Shown here: positions 1-11,159 of the stretch, piece by piece
How positions within the stretch are numbered: the first letter of the stretch is position 1
How the letters are laid out: every line of letters starts with the position of its first letter
Source of the DNA: Diplodia intermedia
Lineage: Eukaryota > Ascomycota > Dothideomycetes > Botryosphaeriales > Botryosphaeriaceae
Reading direction: 5' to 3'
DNA length: 64,000 bases
Assembly: GCA_021495925.1 (NCBI GenBank)
Contig: JAKEKT010000034.1
Coordinates: 1 to 64,000 of the forward strand
The notes under the pieces: generated by a model
What the model was told of the DNA's origin: nothing
What the model saw: the letters and a program-made list of their open reading frames with translations, nothing else
Database searches by the model: none
Program-made: the position numbers and the translations under genes

Positions 1-956
1 GCTGAGCAGGCGGAGGAAGGATGTTTTTGGGGTGCTTGCGGTGGGGGGGGGAAGGTGGGTATTACCCAATCGGAGCAAAACACCATAAGAATCTCACGAT
101 AGTGGGCCATGTATATACGCCAAGCAAACAGGCAAAGATCTAGGCTACCGCTAAAGCAATCAACCAAAGATCAGACCTCATCTCTGTCTTTGGTCACTTG
201 TTGGCCACCTTGTATACAGTCATAAATATGTTTCTATATCGTATCTTGACCTTCCAACACCCTTATATAACCCACTCCCAAGGCTCCACACCAATCAGCT
301 GTACATTTAGACCGGTATATCAATACGTACACAGCCATCTATAAACAACGGTATCTTCAAAGGGACTCTGCGACAACACGATGACCTTGTCCAAGCTTAA
401 CAGCTGCGAGCAACAACCACCGAGAGATGAACAGCCAAGAAAGACACCCTAGCAATATCAAGCAATGACGGGATACAAATGACCCATGCCGGTGAAAATG
501 CCATTGCATAAACCGCATCTACCAAGAAGGCACAAACAAGCAAAGGAAGAAACCAAAAGGCAGCAAGCCCACCAACAACCACAGCCTCATCAAAGCTCTC
601 CTCTACGGCCGATACATAACCGCAAATCCAAGCCCCGCCGAGCATACCACACACACACACACCCTTCCTACGTATGCAGCCAAATCCAACCGGCGGACGA
701 ATTCGCGACCCGCATTCACCTCCGCCGATTGGATTTTCGATCCGACCACCTACGTAAGCAGCGTACAACAACATCTCCGGAGTGACCGCACCCGCGCCCG
801 CACTGTGTCCATATTCCCAACTGGTAGGTAGGTAGTATCGGCAGTAGCCCCCCCAAAAAAGAGAGCCACGAATTCCATCTCTATCGGTGGTCTCTTGTGT
901 AAAATGAAAAAAGGAAACCGCAGCACCCGGGCTATGACGCGAGCGCTCCCGAAAAC

Positions 957-1130
957 CACCATACCATACCATGCCATGCCATGCCATGCCATATCAAGCC
1001 ATGCCAGCCACGTATAATATCCGCGCACCAAATTTACCAACCGCGCGCAACCCCTTTTCGCGCGTGCAAGCAAGCAAGAAGGCGAGCAAGCAAGCGGAGC
1101 CACCTATCCAGCCAACCAACCAACCAACCG
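957..1130. repeat. Short tandem repeats in left-edge noncoding DNA
   Basis: A run of CCATA/CCATG pentamers lies at about 957-1008, and CCAA and CAAG tetramer runs lie at about 1065-1130. The surrounding 1-1277 holds no convincing gene. Overlapping reading frames on both strands there are rich in Met, Trp, His and Pro and look like products of the repeats. Part of it is probably the 3' UTR of the phosphatase-like gene. Confidence 0.7.
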
Positions 1131-1277
1131 CGAAACGCGGTGCCACGACCGTGTATAGACCGGAGAGGACGACGCCCCGTACGGCATTCCGATCCCCCGA
1201 CGGAACCGAAAGCCGCGGGCCTGAAGAAAAAAACGGTCCAAGCAAGAAAAAATAGCCCCCATTCCCTCCCTTCGCCA

Positions 1278-3944
1278 TCACCCCCTCCACCATCCCGCCG
1301 ACAAGTTCCCATCTCCCTCTCCACCGCCCCCCAGGCCCGCCGCTCCCTCTGCCGCCGCCGCCGCCTCCTCCTTGGACCCGCTCCTCCACCAGTCGAAGCC
1401 GGCGCCGGTCAGATCGGCCTCGGGCACGATGCCGTCGGGGACGGCGTCGGGGCGGGTGCCGTCGGGCCACTCGTGATCCCAGCCGGCGCCGGCGGCGAAG
1501 CGGTTGCCGCCCGTCTTGACCCACGCGCTGACGTCGGCCCACCACTTGGCCTCCTCGAGGTAGCCGACGACCTGGCGCAGCACGTCCGTCTCCATCTGCG
1601 CCGGCCTGCCCTCGAACTCCTCGACCTGGACGAGGTTGTGCGGCTCGCTCGCCGCCTTGAGCGCGCTGTCGTCGATGAGCACCGTGTTGTGCTGCCCGAA
1701 CCGGTTCGTCTCGTACGTGCGGCTGTAGTTGTGCCGCGGGTGCCACCGCTCCGCCTCCGCCCGCGCCCACACCTTGTCCAGCGTCTTGTACACCTGCACC
1801 TTCTCGTTGTACTCCCGCGCCGTCAGCCCCAGCGTGTCCCGGCCCCACTCCGCCGCGAGGCACTCGCGTGTCGTCGGCGCGAAGAGCTGCGCGCACATCT
1901 TGCTGACGTTCTCCGGCCGCGCCGACGACCAGACCATGACGCGGTGGTTGGCGAGGAGGTAGTCGAGGAACGCTTGGACGTAGGGCCGGCAGACGATCTT
2001 GGAGGAGCGCTTGCGGTTGGGCCGGTGGACGAGCGTGCCGTTGAGGTCGATGATGACGAGCAACGTTTGCGGTTTCTTGACGAGCCGTGTTGGCTCTTGA
2101 GACGCCTGGTTGATGTACTCCGGCGTGGGTTTCGGCTTGAGTGGGCCTAGCCTCTTCTTGAACGGGGAGCCCGACCGTGACCGCCGGCCGGTGTTGGGCG
2201 ACGGGGACTTCATCTGCTGTTGCTGGCTGTTGCTCATGGCATCTCCGAATGCCATCGCCGCCGCCTCACCAGTGCCCTTCGCAGCGAGCCTATTAGAGCG
2301 GCGTGTGGGCTCGCTACCACCTACCTTCACCCCTCCGTCGCTGTTGTCACTCACATCCTCCGGGCCTGCCCGACCGCCGCCGTGGTTTCCAGCCTTGGAG
2401 GCATAGCCGCGGTTCGGGGCACTGTAACGTTTGTCAACATGCCAACTGTGACCTTGATAATAGTGCTGTACTGACGCCATAGGCGCGAACGGAGTGAAGC
2501 TGTTGGTGTGGCCGTGGATGTAGCGCAGGCCGCTCGAGCTTTGGAAAGCTGGGTTGTAGTAGCCCGGCTGGTAGCCGATGTTTGGCTGCTGTTGTTGCAG
2601 CAGATATGGGTTCCAAGCGGGGAATTGGTCGAACGGCTGGCTGTGGAAGTAGTTTTGCTGCTGCTGCAGGTAGGCGCTCGTGGTGTCGCCGCACGCGCCG
2701 GGCCATGCTGCCGACGAATCTGTACCTGCTGCTATGCGATCATTAGAGGCATAAGCATGTGACCCGCTACCGTTCAAACCACCGTCAGCCTCGTTGCTCT
2801 GGTCCACCGAGTAGTCCGCGGCTCCATCGGCTGCACCGTTGAACGTGTTCCAATCCCACGTGGCATTCTGCAGGTTGTATCCGAACGGGTTGTCGGCTCC
2901 AGATACAGCAGCATGACCAGGCGCACCACTACCGCCCGTCTGTCCCCAATACTGCGGCGGCTGCGACGGTGGAGCATCACCGCCCCTCGGCGCCGCCGGC
3001 GGATGGGGCTGAGGCTGCGGCCACGAAGACGCCGACGTCATAGCCTTAGGACCGGTCGGCGCTCCCAACGGCGGGGCATTCATCCTCGCCGCTCTAGGCT
3101 GCGTCGGCGCGCCAGGCGGAGGGCCACCACCATTGCCGTCCTGAAGAGCAACACCGCCTTGCTGCTGCTGCGCCGCGGCGGGTCGCCGTGCCAGCGATGC
3201 CCTCCTACTATTACCACCGGGCCCTCCCGCACGCGCATGATGCGCAGCTTCCGCCTCACTTCCGCTCTGCTGTAGGTGAACCCCATCGAGTACGTCCAGC
3301 AGCGGCTGTCCTACGAAATTGCCGTCGCCGCCATGGCCGCGTTGGCTCAGCGGCACGTGATCCTCCTCCTCACCATGTAGCAACAGGTGTCCATGTCCCG
3401 CATTGGCGGCGGCGGTGAAGTGCTCGGTGATGGTGACGTCTTCGGTTCCCTCGGCGAAGTTGCGCGGCGCATTTCCACCACCATCATTGTTTCCGTCCAA
3501 TGCCGCCTGCTGCTTTAGCTGCTGCTTCTTCGCGACACGGCGCTCGTACGCCCTCTGCTGTTTCTTGTTTCTCCTGCTCTGGCCATTCTGCTGTTGCTGT
3601 TGTGGCGCGGAGGCGGAAGGGACGGGCGCTTGCGGAGGAGGGAAAGGCGCTTGGGTCGAGGAGGGAGCGATTGATCGGATGAACGGTGGTTGGCCGCCGG
3701 CGGTGGCGGGGGTTGCCTGTTGTTGCTGTTGCTGTTGCTGTTGCTTCAGCTTCTTCGCGTTCTTTTTCTTCCCCATCTGCGCGTCAAGATGCTGGTTAGT
3801 TTCAGTGGAAGAGTTGGCGGAGCTGAGGTGAGTAGTGCAGAGGTTGTGGTGGGGTGCAAGGTGTGGAGCAGCAAGGCTGGCGGAGGTGTTTGCGGAGGTT
3901 GAGGTGCAGTACCGTGCAGTAGGAAATCGAGTCGAGGTTTCCAT
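1278..3944 (-). CDS. FCP1/NIF-domain HAD phosphatase-like protein with long Gln-rich N-terminus
   Basis: This single exon encodes 888 aa, or 832 aa from the internal start MGKKKNAKK at 3776, which is a plausible alternative. Residues 1-600 are low-complexity: polyQ near 70-80, further Q, G, N and P runs, and a KRLGPLKPKP basic stretch before the domain. The C-terminal domain (about 620-800) has HAD motif I as IIDLNGTLV (DNA near 2035-2060), motif II VMVWSSARPE and the motif III acidic pair VLIDDSA, as in FCP1/SCP/TIM50-type proteins. In canonical FCP1 phosphatases motif I is DxDGT; here the second Asp, the acid/base residue, is Asn, so catalysis may be weak or absent. Family assignment is good. 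Substrate is unknown; RNA polymerase II CTD or a nuclear protein would be typical. Confidence 0.85.
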   Translation of the reverse strand: METSTRFPTARYCTSTSANTSASLAAPHLAPHHNLCTTHLSSANSSTETNQHLDAQMGKKKNAKKLKQQQQQQQQQATPATAGGQPPFIRSIAPSSTQAPFPPPQAPVPSASAPQQQQQNGQSRRNKKQQRAYERRVAKKQQLKQQAALDGNNDGGGNAPRNFAEGTEDVTITEHFTAAANAGHGHLLLHGEEEDHVPLSQRGHGGDGNFVGQPLLDVLDGVHLQQSGSEAEAAHHARAGGPGGNSRRASLARRPAAAQQQQGGVALQDGNGGGPPPGAPTQPRAARMNAPPLGAPTGPKAMTSASSWPQPQPHPPAAPRGGDAPPSQPPQYWGQTGGSGAPGHAAVSGADNPFGYNLQNATWDWNTFNGAADGAADYSVDQSNEADGGLNGSGSHAYASNDRIAAGTDSSAAWPGACGDTTSAYLQQQQNYFHSQPFDQFPAWNPYLLQQQQPNIGYQPGYYNPAFQSSSGLRYIHGHTNSFTPFAPMASVQHYYQGHSWHVDKRYSAPNRGYASKAGNHGGGRAGPEDVSDNSDGGVKVGGSEPTRRSNRLAAKGTGEAAAMAFGDAMSNSQQQQMKSPSPNTGRRSRSGSPFKKRLGPLKPKPTPEYINQASQEPTRLVKKPQTLLVIIDLNGTLVHRPNRKRSSKIVCRPYVQAFLDYLLANHRVMVWSSARPENVSKMCAQLFAPTTRECLAAEWGRDTLGLTAREYNEKVQVYKTLDKVWARAEAERWHPRHNYSRTYETNRFGQHNTVLIDDSALKAASEPHNLVQVEEFEGRPAQMETDVLRQVVGYLEEAKWWADVSAWVKTGGNRFAAGAGWDHEWPDGTRPDAVPDGIVPEADLTGAGFDWWRSGSKEEAAAAAEGAAGLGGGGEGDGNLSAGWWRG

Positions 3945-6002
3945 GGACGGCGAAGAGGCTGGAAGCGGTCGAGTAGTAGCAACGGGGGATTGGGAATGCA
4001 GCAGCAGGTGAGCGCTTCAGGTGAGGAGGCAGCACAGGAAGGCTGCGGACGCTTCTTCTAAAGGGCAGCATTTGGGCGCCCGCAAGGCAGCAGCAGCAAC
4101 ATGCACAAACTTCCCAAAATTGGGCAGCCTTACGCCAGGGCGGTGAGAGGGCAGATGGCGGCGGGAGCTAGGTAACCCGCGCTACAAAAAACGGCGAAAC
4201 GATGCCCCGGGACCCATGCCATGCCCACCACTTTCCCACGATGAAGAAGACGGGAAGCGCCCCACTGCTACCTAGGACCCTGACGCCCTGACTCATGCCG
4301 AGATAGTATGTGATGGACCGCAGCTCACAAAGCGCCCACACTTTCTTCTCCCCCAATGATGTCAGCGCCCATCAGCCCAGCTCTTTCCCTCCCTCGCGCC
4401 CCCGAAGAGCGGCGCGGGAAACCCGAGCGCCTGGTGTTTTACGTTGAGACGCGCGATGGCAGATCTCAATTCGGGCGATCAGGCTTCACGCCGGCCAGCC
4501 TTCCTGGCATCCGTGTCGCTCATCACCACCACCACTAACTAAACCTGGTAGTGGGCGCCTGCGCGGATCGACCCTTAATAACGTGACATGCCGTGCACTG
4601 CCTACTTCCAAAGGATGTGTGTGTGCGCGAAGGCAAAAAATAAATAATCAAAAATCAGAGAAAAAAAGTCACACAAGGCGCGTGTTTCCATTGGAGAGCG
4701 TCCTGGCCCCCTGCTACGCGCCGGCGCGAGAAATGAGAGATTCCAAATCCATCGTGCGTCGTCCCAAAACGTTCGTTGCATGCCTTGCCAATAACAAATG
4801 AACAAGGGCACATCCCTTCGTGTTGCAGACCGGGCAGGGTCCCGGGGTCCATCCATCCAAACCCTCTTCGTCCCCTTTTGCTTCCTGGCTTGTTTGAAGA
4901 AGTAAGTGAAAAAGCAAAAAACCAGGAGAGGAGCAGCAGTAGGGAGTCACCGGTCGGGTCCGGCCAACCATTTTGTGGCTGAATGTTCCCCACTACGCCT
5001 CCTGCTCCATTCCGTTATTGTGTGCTAAGGGATGTCTGCAATTCAAGTCATGCGCCAGCCAATTGCTTGCGCGCCGGGGGCAGCAGCTGAACACAAGCTG
5101 TAGCATCACTGTCACAGCAGTTGCATTTGCATCGCAGCTCATGTCATGTGGCTTCCAATGTCGACTTTCCATTCGACCGAGACTAACTACCTCCCCCACC
5201 CAATATCCCTTTGGTATAATCCGTATTCTTCTTTTTGCCAACGCGAGAACAAGGCCGTGAAGGGCCAGCCAAAAATCTTCCAACAAGGCTTGCATCCGAG
5301 TATGAACAAAACCCGCAACCAAAACAAGTCCAACGCATGTGCTACCCTAACGCCCTTTTGAAGGCGCCCGGCTTCTTGTAGCACGAGATAAAAACAATTA
5401 AGAAGCCGGCGGAGAAGAAACGGAGAGAAGATGGACAAAACGCCAAAGAGATTGTGACAGAGTAATGGAATCTCCTCTCCAGACATGGATGGACGGGCCG
5501 CACATCATCTGTGCTGGTCCCAACTTGTCCCCAAAATGACGACCCAGCGTGCCAAGGTTGTGAAGCGGATACAGTAGAACTCCCAACGTAAGAACAGACC
5601 CGTGCATGATGCGTGCATCATACCAGGCATTCAATCTCGTGGGTAGCGTTCAGGTGCGAGAAAAAGGTAGTCATGCTGAGTCCGAAGCTTCGTACTCCAT
5701 GTCGACTTTTGCAAGTAGAAGGACAAGTCCCAACAGGCAAGATCCCGCGGGCTTGTTGCCAAATGAGTGATTAAACGAACGGTGTAGGGACGAGACGTTG
5801 CCGGGCTTTAAAAAGAAAGAGAGAAGCCGGTACGCTTTGGAGAGGAACGACTCTGGAAAAGACGAGATATAAAGCAGTAGACCAGCCCAAGCGGGAAAAG
5901 GAAAAGATATCAAAGACCAGGGTGGTTCCGTAACGCCTGGTCAAGAAACAACGCGTCCGTGTGGGAATCCGAAGAACAATGCGCAAGCTATTGCGCCAGC
6001 AA
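3945..6002. other. Intergenic region without a supportable gene
   Basis: About 2 kb lies between the start of the phosphatase-like gene and the stop of the next gene. It should hold the 5' UTR and promoter of the former and the 3' UTR of the latter. Reading frames here are short, overlap on both strands and have no recognisable domain. I see no RNA gene. Confidence 0.6.
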
Positions 6003-7404
6003 TCAAGAGTGGAACAGATCCCACGCCCGTGCGCAGAGCGCGATGAACTCCTCCTTCTTTCTCCTCTGGGTCTCGGGGCTATCCCGGCCTTCACCGAAGG
6101 GCCCGGGCCGCCTCTCCTGGCGACCAAGAGGGGGAGTCCCCATATCTCTCTCGTACTCCTCACGTGTCCGGCGACGCGAGGTGCCTTGCCGGAGCACCTC
6201 AGCCTGTGCCGCCTGGTTCTTCGAGGGCATAGGCGAAGGAGGGGTCGGGGGCTGGTGGCCGCCGTAGTGGACAATGCGAGGAAGGAGATCCTCGCGGCCA
6301 CCCGACATTGACTGAACCGCCTCCTCAGCCGACTTGTACTCCCGTCGGCGGGGAGCTTGGGCAGACTGGTTGTGAGAGCTGGGCGGGAAGCCGGGAGAGG
6401 GGAGAGGCTGGTTGGGGTTGGAGTTGGAGTGCGCAGAGTGGCTGGGGCTGCCGTTGTAACGGCTCGATTCCCTCGGCGCAGAGATGTTCTCACCTGCGAA
6501 CACGTCCGAGATCGGGGGGAGGCGGTTGCTGGTCTGCTGCGCAGGCATGTGGTGGATGTGAGAAGTCTGGGAGAGATTGGAAGGCTGGTTGGCGACCTGT
6601 CGGGAGAGGGACGAGAAGGCCGATCCCCTCATGCCAGTGAAGGATTGGTTGAGAGGCGCAGACTGGATGACGCGCTCGTTGGCGAATTGATTTGCCGAGG
6701 GGGTCGCAATAGAAAGACCCGGGGGAGGACCCTTTCTCCGCGATGACGCGGGGGTTCTGCCACCACTCTTAAACGGGTTCACCTCAGCGAGCCTAGAGCT
6801 GTCGCCGTCGTGGATCTGAACGGTCTTTCCCTTTTGTCTCGCCTCGATGATCTGTCTTTGTCTGTCCCTAACATCCATGCTCCTCTGAAGTTGCTCCCTC
6901 ATGGCAGGGTCTTGAGTCTGAAATCCTGGAGACAGACATGCGAGTCCGACGTCGTGCATGGCCGCCAAGCCGCCTTCCTTGGCGGTCATAGGACCGGCCG
7001 GGCGCGCGGTCATGGCACCGGAGGAGTGCACGTTGTGAGAGAGGTCGAGGCGGCGGGGGCGGTGGCGCGAGACCTGGGGCATTTCGGGCGAGTCGGGTTC
7101 CTTCTTGACGACAATCTTGGGGGCGTGCGAGTTCCGGGAGCTGGTGTCGAGTTAGCAGCGGTCGCGCGACACTCGGGAGAGCGGAGACATACGAGTTGGG
7201 GGAGCGCTTCGTCTCTCTGTGAGATCCGTCGCTGTGAGTCGAGACAGGCGAGCCGTGGTTGCTCGAGGACCGGGCGGACTTTCCGCTAGGAGTGTTCCCG
7301 TTAGACGGCGCAATTGGAGCATATCTGGAGCTGGTGGCGCCCTGGTCGGAGGGCGAGGGCGCGTGAGGCGCGGTGACCGGCGGAGCAGCGACAGCGGTAG
7401 TCAT
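6003..7404 (-). CDS. Disordered Ser/Pro-rich protein with a SUMO-type motif
   Basis: Two exons, 7193-7404 and 6003-7140, are split by a 52-nt intron (7141-7192: donor GTATGT, branch GCTAAC, acceptor CAG) that joins phase 2 to give 449 aa. I do not recognise the family. The protein is mostly disordered, rich in Ser, Pro, Asn and Arg. Just after the junction it has VKKEPDSP, which fits the phosphorylation-dependent sumoylation consensus (psi-K-x-E-x-x-S-P), followed by basic RHRPRRLDLS. A helical patch (DPAMREQLQRSMDVRDRQRQ) and a conserved-looking C-terminus ending IALCARAWDLFHS flank long Ser/Pro linkers. A nuclear regulatory role would fit but is only inference. Confidence 0.75.
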
Positions 7405-10400
7405 GGTGGTTGCTCGGCCCGGTCAGCGAGAGCGAATCCGAGGCGGCGGCGGAGATAGCAGCGGGTAGGCTGCGACAATGGGCGACGGGCGGCAGGCGTG
7501 TGCCACTCACGAGGGTTGCGGGCGCGCGGAGAGGTGGTGTGGGGGAGAGGCTACGGGCGCGGTGCTGAGGACAGGACAGGGTGGTGAAGAAGCAGCAGGC
7601 TTGGGCGGGAGGGCGCTGGCGACGATAATATGGATTGGCACGGACACGAGAGCGAAGGGCAGGCCGACAGGGTTGCGCTGGGGGATGGGGCCGTGCTAGG
7701 CTCGGATGCGGTTTAGTGAAACTGGATTTCAGACAGAGTCGCCATGGGCCCACGGACTCCAGCTGTGCGACCACTCTATTTGATGCCAATAGACCAGGGC
7801 CCGGGCTCGGTGTTTCAAGCTGAGGGAAGCGAGCGGCGGCCAGCACAGGCGCTGGACGGCCGGCCTGAGGAGCGCGCCTCGAGGCGCCGGCGGGCCCACT
7901 GCGTACGAGCACCGCGTGCGGCGCGGGCGAAGCTAAGGCAGCGCAGCGCTGGAGACCGAAAGGGTGCGGGCGGCGGCCGGCGAGAGCGTGGGTGATGCTG
8001 TGCAGCGGCTCGCCCGCGGCGACAAGATTATTGGAGCCCTAGCCCAGCCGTAGCCCCAGGCAGCACACGCCCAATCAACGCGCCGAAACAGCGACCCGGC
8101 GCCGCATTGCCCGAACCGGATTGGGGATCGCCGGCGCGGCTTCTGCCTGCCCCTCCTCGCCCTCGTCCCCCAAGGCCATCAAACACCACCGCGACGCCCG
8201 CTCCGCCCAGCTTATTTCGCGGTGGGCACGCACGCCTGCGATCTCCGCGGCACGCAGGGCGGGGTTGTTCGGGCGCGCTGCCGCTCTCTCTCTCCTGGCC
8301 GACGGGCGCCGCTGCCGGATTGCAGGCTCCAGACTCAATTTCGTATTGACGCGATATGCCATTTTTGGCGCGACGGCAGGGCATGATCGTCAATTTACCG
8401 CGCATCATCGCAGTCTCCAGGACGCTGCAGCGCTGGGTATCCCGGGCCAGCCGTCGACCCTCCTGAAAGCGGTTCCCACAGAGGCTCAAGCGGACGGGCC
8501 AGGCGTCTATCTTTAGCTGCAGCCGCACGAAACCCCTCGCCGTGTCAAGGCTCCCACGGCAGCTGCTGGCCGGCCACGAGGTGTCTGGTGAGCTGGGCGC
8601 CCTCAGCCGCACGCGATAAGGGTCTCGAAAGCATCTGCCGGACGACCTGCCCAAAAGCGCCAGCCCACGCAGAGCCGGCACCGGGACTGGGGGCGAGCGA
8701 GCGGGCGGGGCGGGGGCTGCGCAGATTGTCGCGGTCAGCCGCATCGCATCTGCGCGCGGGACGATGCTCGGTTGGATGGCAATGGAGCAAGCGGCGTTTC
8801 ACCTTGGCCAGCTCCGCCTTCACATGAAGGATCTGCTCTGGACTGCTGCCCGCCGTCGCAGCTCGCGAGGGGCGCGGTGAACAGCGCTCGTCAACATCCC
8901 GGGGACGGGTGCGTCTGGCGGATTGAAGATAAAGGCCAGCGTGTTTCACGCGGCGCGCCGCTCGGAGGGCGTCCGAAGACAGCACAACGCCACGGGCTGG
9001 CCGGCCAGTCGCGGGCACTGCGCCGGCACCGCGCAGCGCAGCGCAGCGCAGGCAAGAGCCGCAAATGGACGGGCGACGGGGCATAATTTCTGGGGAGGCC
9101 GGGAGAAGTGGACGCTCCACCGGCTCGCTGCCGCGGCGGCCGCCAATACGGCGCGCACTGACGGCGAGCAAACGGCTGCCGAGATGTCGCAATTCGCACA
9201 TCGTTTCAGGCTGTTGGAGCAGAAGAGCAGCGTAACCGGCCGCGCGGTTGGCCCTTGTGTCCCACCGCTCCACGCACTCTGGTTACGCGTGGCAGGACTT
9301 GCCAGATGCAGTCGCGGTGGGGAGACGGCGGAGATTATTGAGAGGCGCTCAACGGCCAGCGCCTCACCAGCGAGACCCGAGTCCCGGGAGCCCGTCACGC
9401 AAAGGAGGCAGAGGTGCCGATCCGCAAGTGCGATCGGCTGCCCGTCAAGGTTTGCCTCCACCGCGCTCCTGCCGCTCACAGGGAGCTTTGATTAACCTCT
9501 CTGCCTAAGCGTCACATGGCAGGGTCGCCGTCGCACGAGGGCCGCCGTTGTTTGCCATGTCACGCACGCTGCCGCAGAAGCGTGCCTCGCGGCCTGTGGC
9601 TGCCGCCGGCGCCAGGGACGCCGCATTGGGCGGAGCTGATCGTCGCCGGGCTCCTGTTCGGGAAACAAGAGGTGTTCCAGTCGTCTCAAGCCGGCAGCCA
9701 GTCGTGCTCGTGCTTTTTATTGAACGCTGAGAGCACCCGCCGGCCTCTTCGGCGTTTCCACACGCCCGTCAACTGCTGTCAACGTTTCAGCGCGGCCCCG
9801 AGGAGCGTGCTTTATTGAGCCGAGAGCACTTCTTGGCCCAGCAGCAACACCAACGGCGCGAGTGATGGGAACGACGCAAAACGTATCCTGGCCGCTGCCG
9901 ACCCTCATCCGCCCTTCCCCACGTTGCTCTCCCCTTGCAATGTCCAGCCCGACAATCCGTGGCGGTTGCGGAGCCGCGTCCTGCGACTCATTCGAGATGA
10001 GGATTGCCAGAAGCAGCAGCTGCCGTCCCCGTCTGCGCTGCTTCATTTTCTCCGCTGCCCGGGGCCGCAGCCACATCATCTCCTTGACATGGGCAGCGGC
10101 CCGTTCTGGACGAGCTCGCACCGCACTCTATCTGCCGCCCGACGTGTTCGTATCTTCATCAGGTGCCGTGAAGAATCCATGGCGACGGGCCGAAACAAGC
10201 AGGAAAAGCAAGCAGGAGCAACGGCCGCCGACGCAAACAGAGCAGCAAAGATCACGGCAAGGCTTTCACCGCTCCGGGTCCAAAACGCCAGATCCCCGTC
10301 CAGCACATCCAACGCCGTCCGTGTGCCGCCCGGCCAACGCTGACGTCTGCCGCACCACGTATCAATGTCTCAGGCTGTTAGCAGGCAGTAGTGACGCCGA

Positions 10401-11159
10401 GGCATGACTGACTCTCCCCCTCCCTACGCAGCCCCCCACAGACCACTCGATCGGCGCGCAGTGCAGTGATTCCCCAGGCGGTGAGGGGGGGCAAATCCAC
10501 GGGTCTCAGCACACACAGCCTCCGGAAACGTCACAGTAACGCATGTGTGCGCGCGCGGCCAGAGCGTGCAGGCCGGTTGCCCCTCGTCCCACAGCCAGGG
10601 CGTTGGAACCGCCGCTCAGCGGTGGCAAGGGGATGCAGAGAGGGGTCCTGGGTGGACAGCGCGAAGAGCAATGGGCATTTTCAATTTACGTAGGGCTTAT
10701 CGGGTGTTGATGTCACGGCATGCTCAATGCTCCGCTTCGTTGCTCCTGACTGACCGGACGTCGACCTGCTACACGGCCCTGCAAGCGCCGTTTGGGCGAA
10801 GCTTTCGCTTCGGGGACTGCGTGGAAGCGACCACCCAACCGTTGATAACGCCAAACTCACCCCATGAGAGGCCGGCTCACTCAGTGTTGCAGCAGTTGAT
10901 AGGGTTTTGTCCGTCAGATGCACGTGTGCCCCCGGCCAAGACTTTCAACGTCTTCCTCACACAGCGCAACACTATGCGGACCATGGCCGTGACGCCGCAC
11001 GCAACAACAGAGGGGTGTGTACAATGCATCCAGATAAGCCGGCTGGCACAAGGTAGTCGCGACGGACAAGGTAGTCAAACACCGGCATTGACGCATAGCC
11101 TTTTAACCGAGTCTAACGTCCGGCCAACCCGCGGCGCTATTGAAACCTTCGTCGCCCGT
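7405..11159. other. GC-rich 3.7-kb interval, no convincing gene
   Basis: This interval runs from the start of one minus-strand gene to the stop of the carboxylase gene. It is very GC-rich, so long reading frames of up to about 240 codons appear in most frames on both strands (for example 8028-8744 and 8545-9273 on minus, 10545-11246 on plus). They overlap one another, lack introns and domains, and are rich in Arg, Ala, Pro and Gly. I treat them as artefacts. A GCGCA microrepeat sits near 9033-9053. The left part must contain the upstream gene's promoter and 5' UTR; the rest has no visible function. Confidence 0.55.

Noticed and set aside
397..987. 196-codon minus-strand frame at the left edge
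   Set aside because: Arises from CCATG repeats; repetitive Met/Trp/His composition and no domain.
981..2150. 389-codon plus-strand frame opposite the phosphatase-like gene
   Set aside because: Antisense shadow of a GC-rich gene; Arg/Pro/Leu-rich without a domain.
8028..9479. Overlapping long minus frames in the GC-rich interval
   Set aside because: Overlap each other and plus frames, biased composition, no splice signals or motifs.
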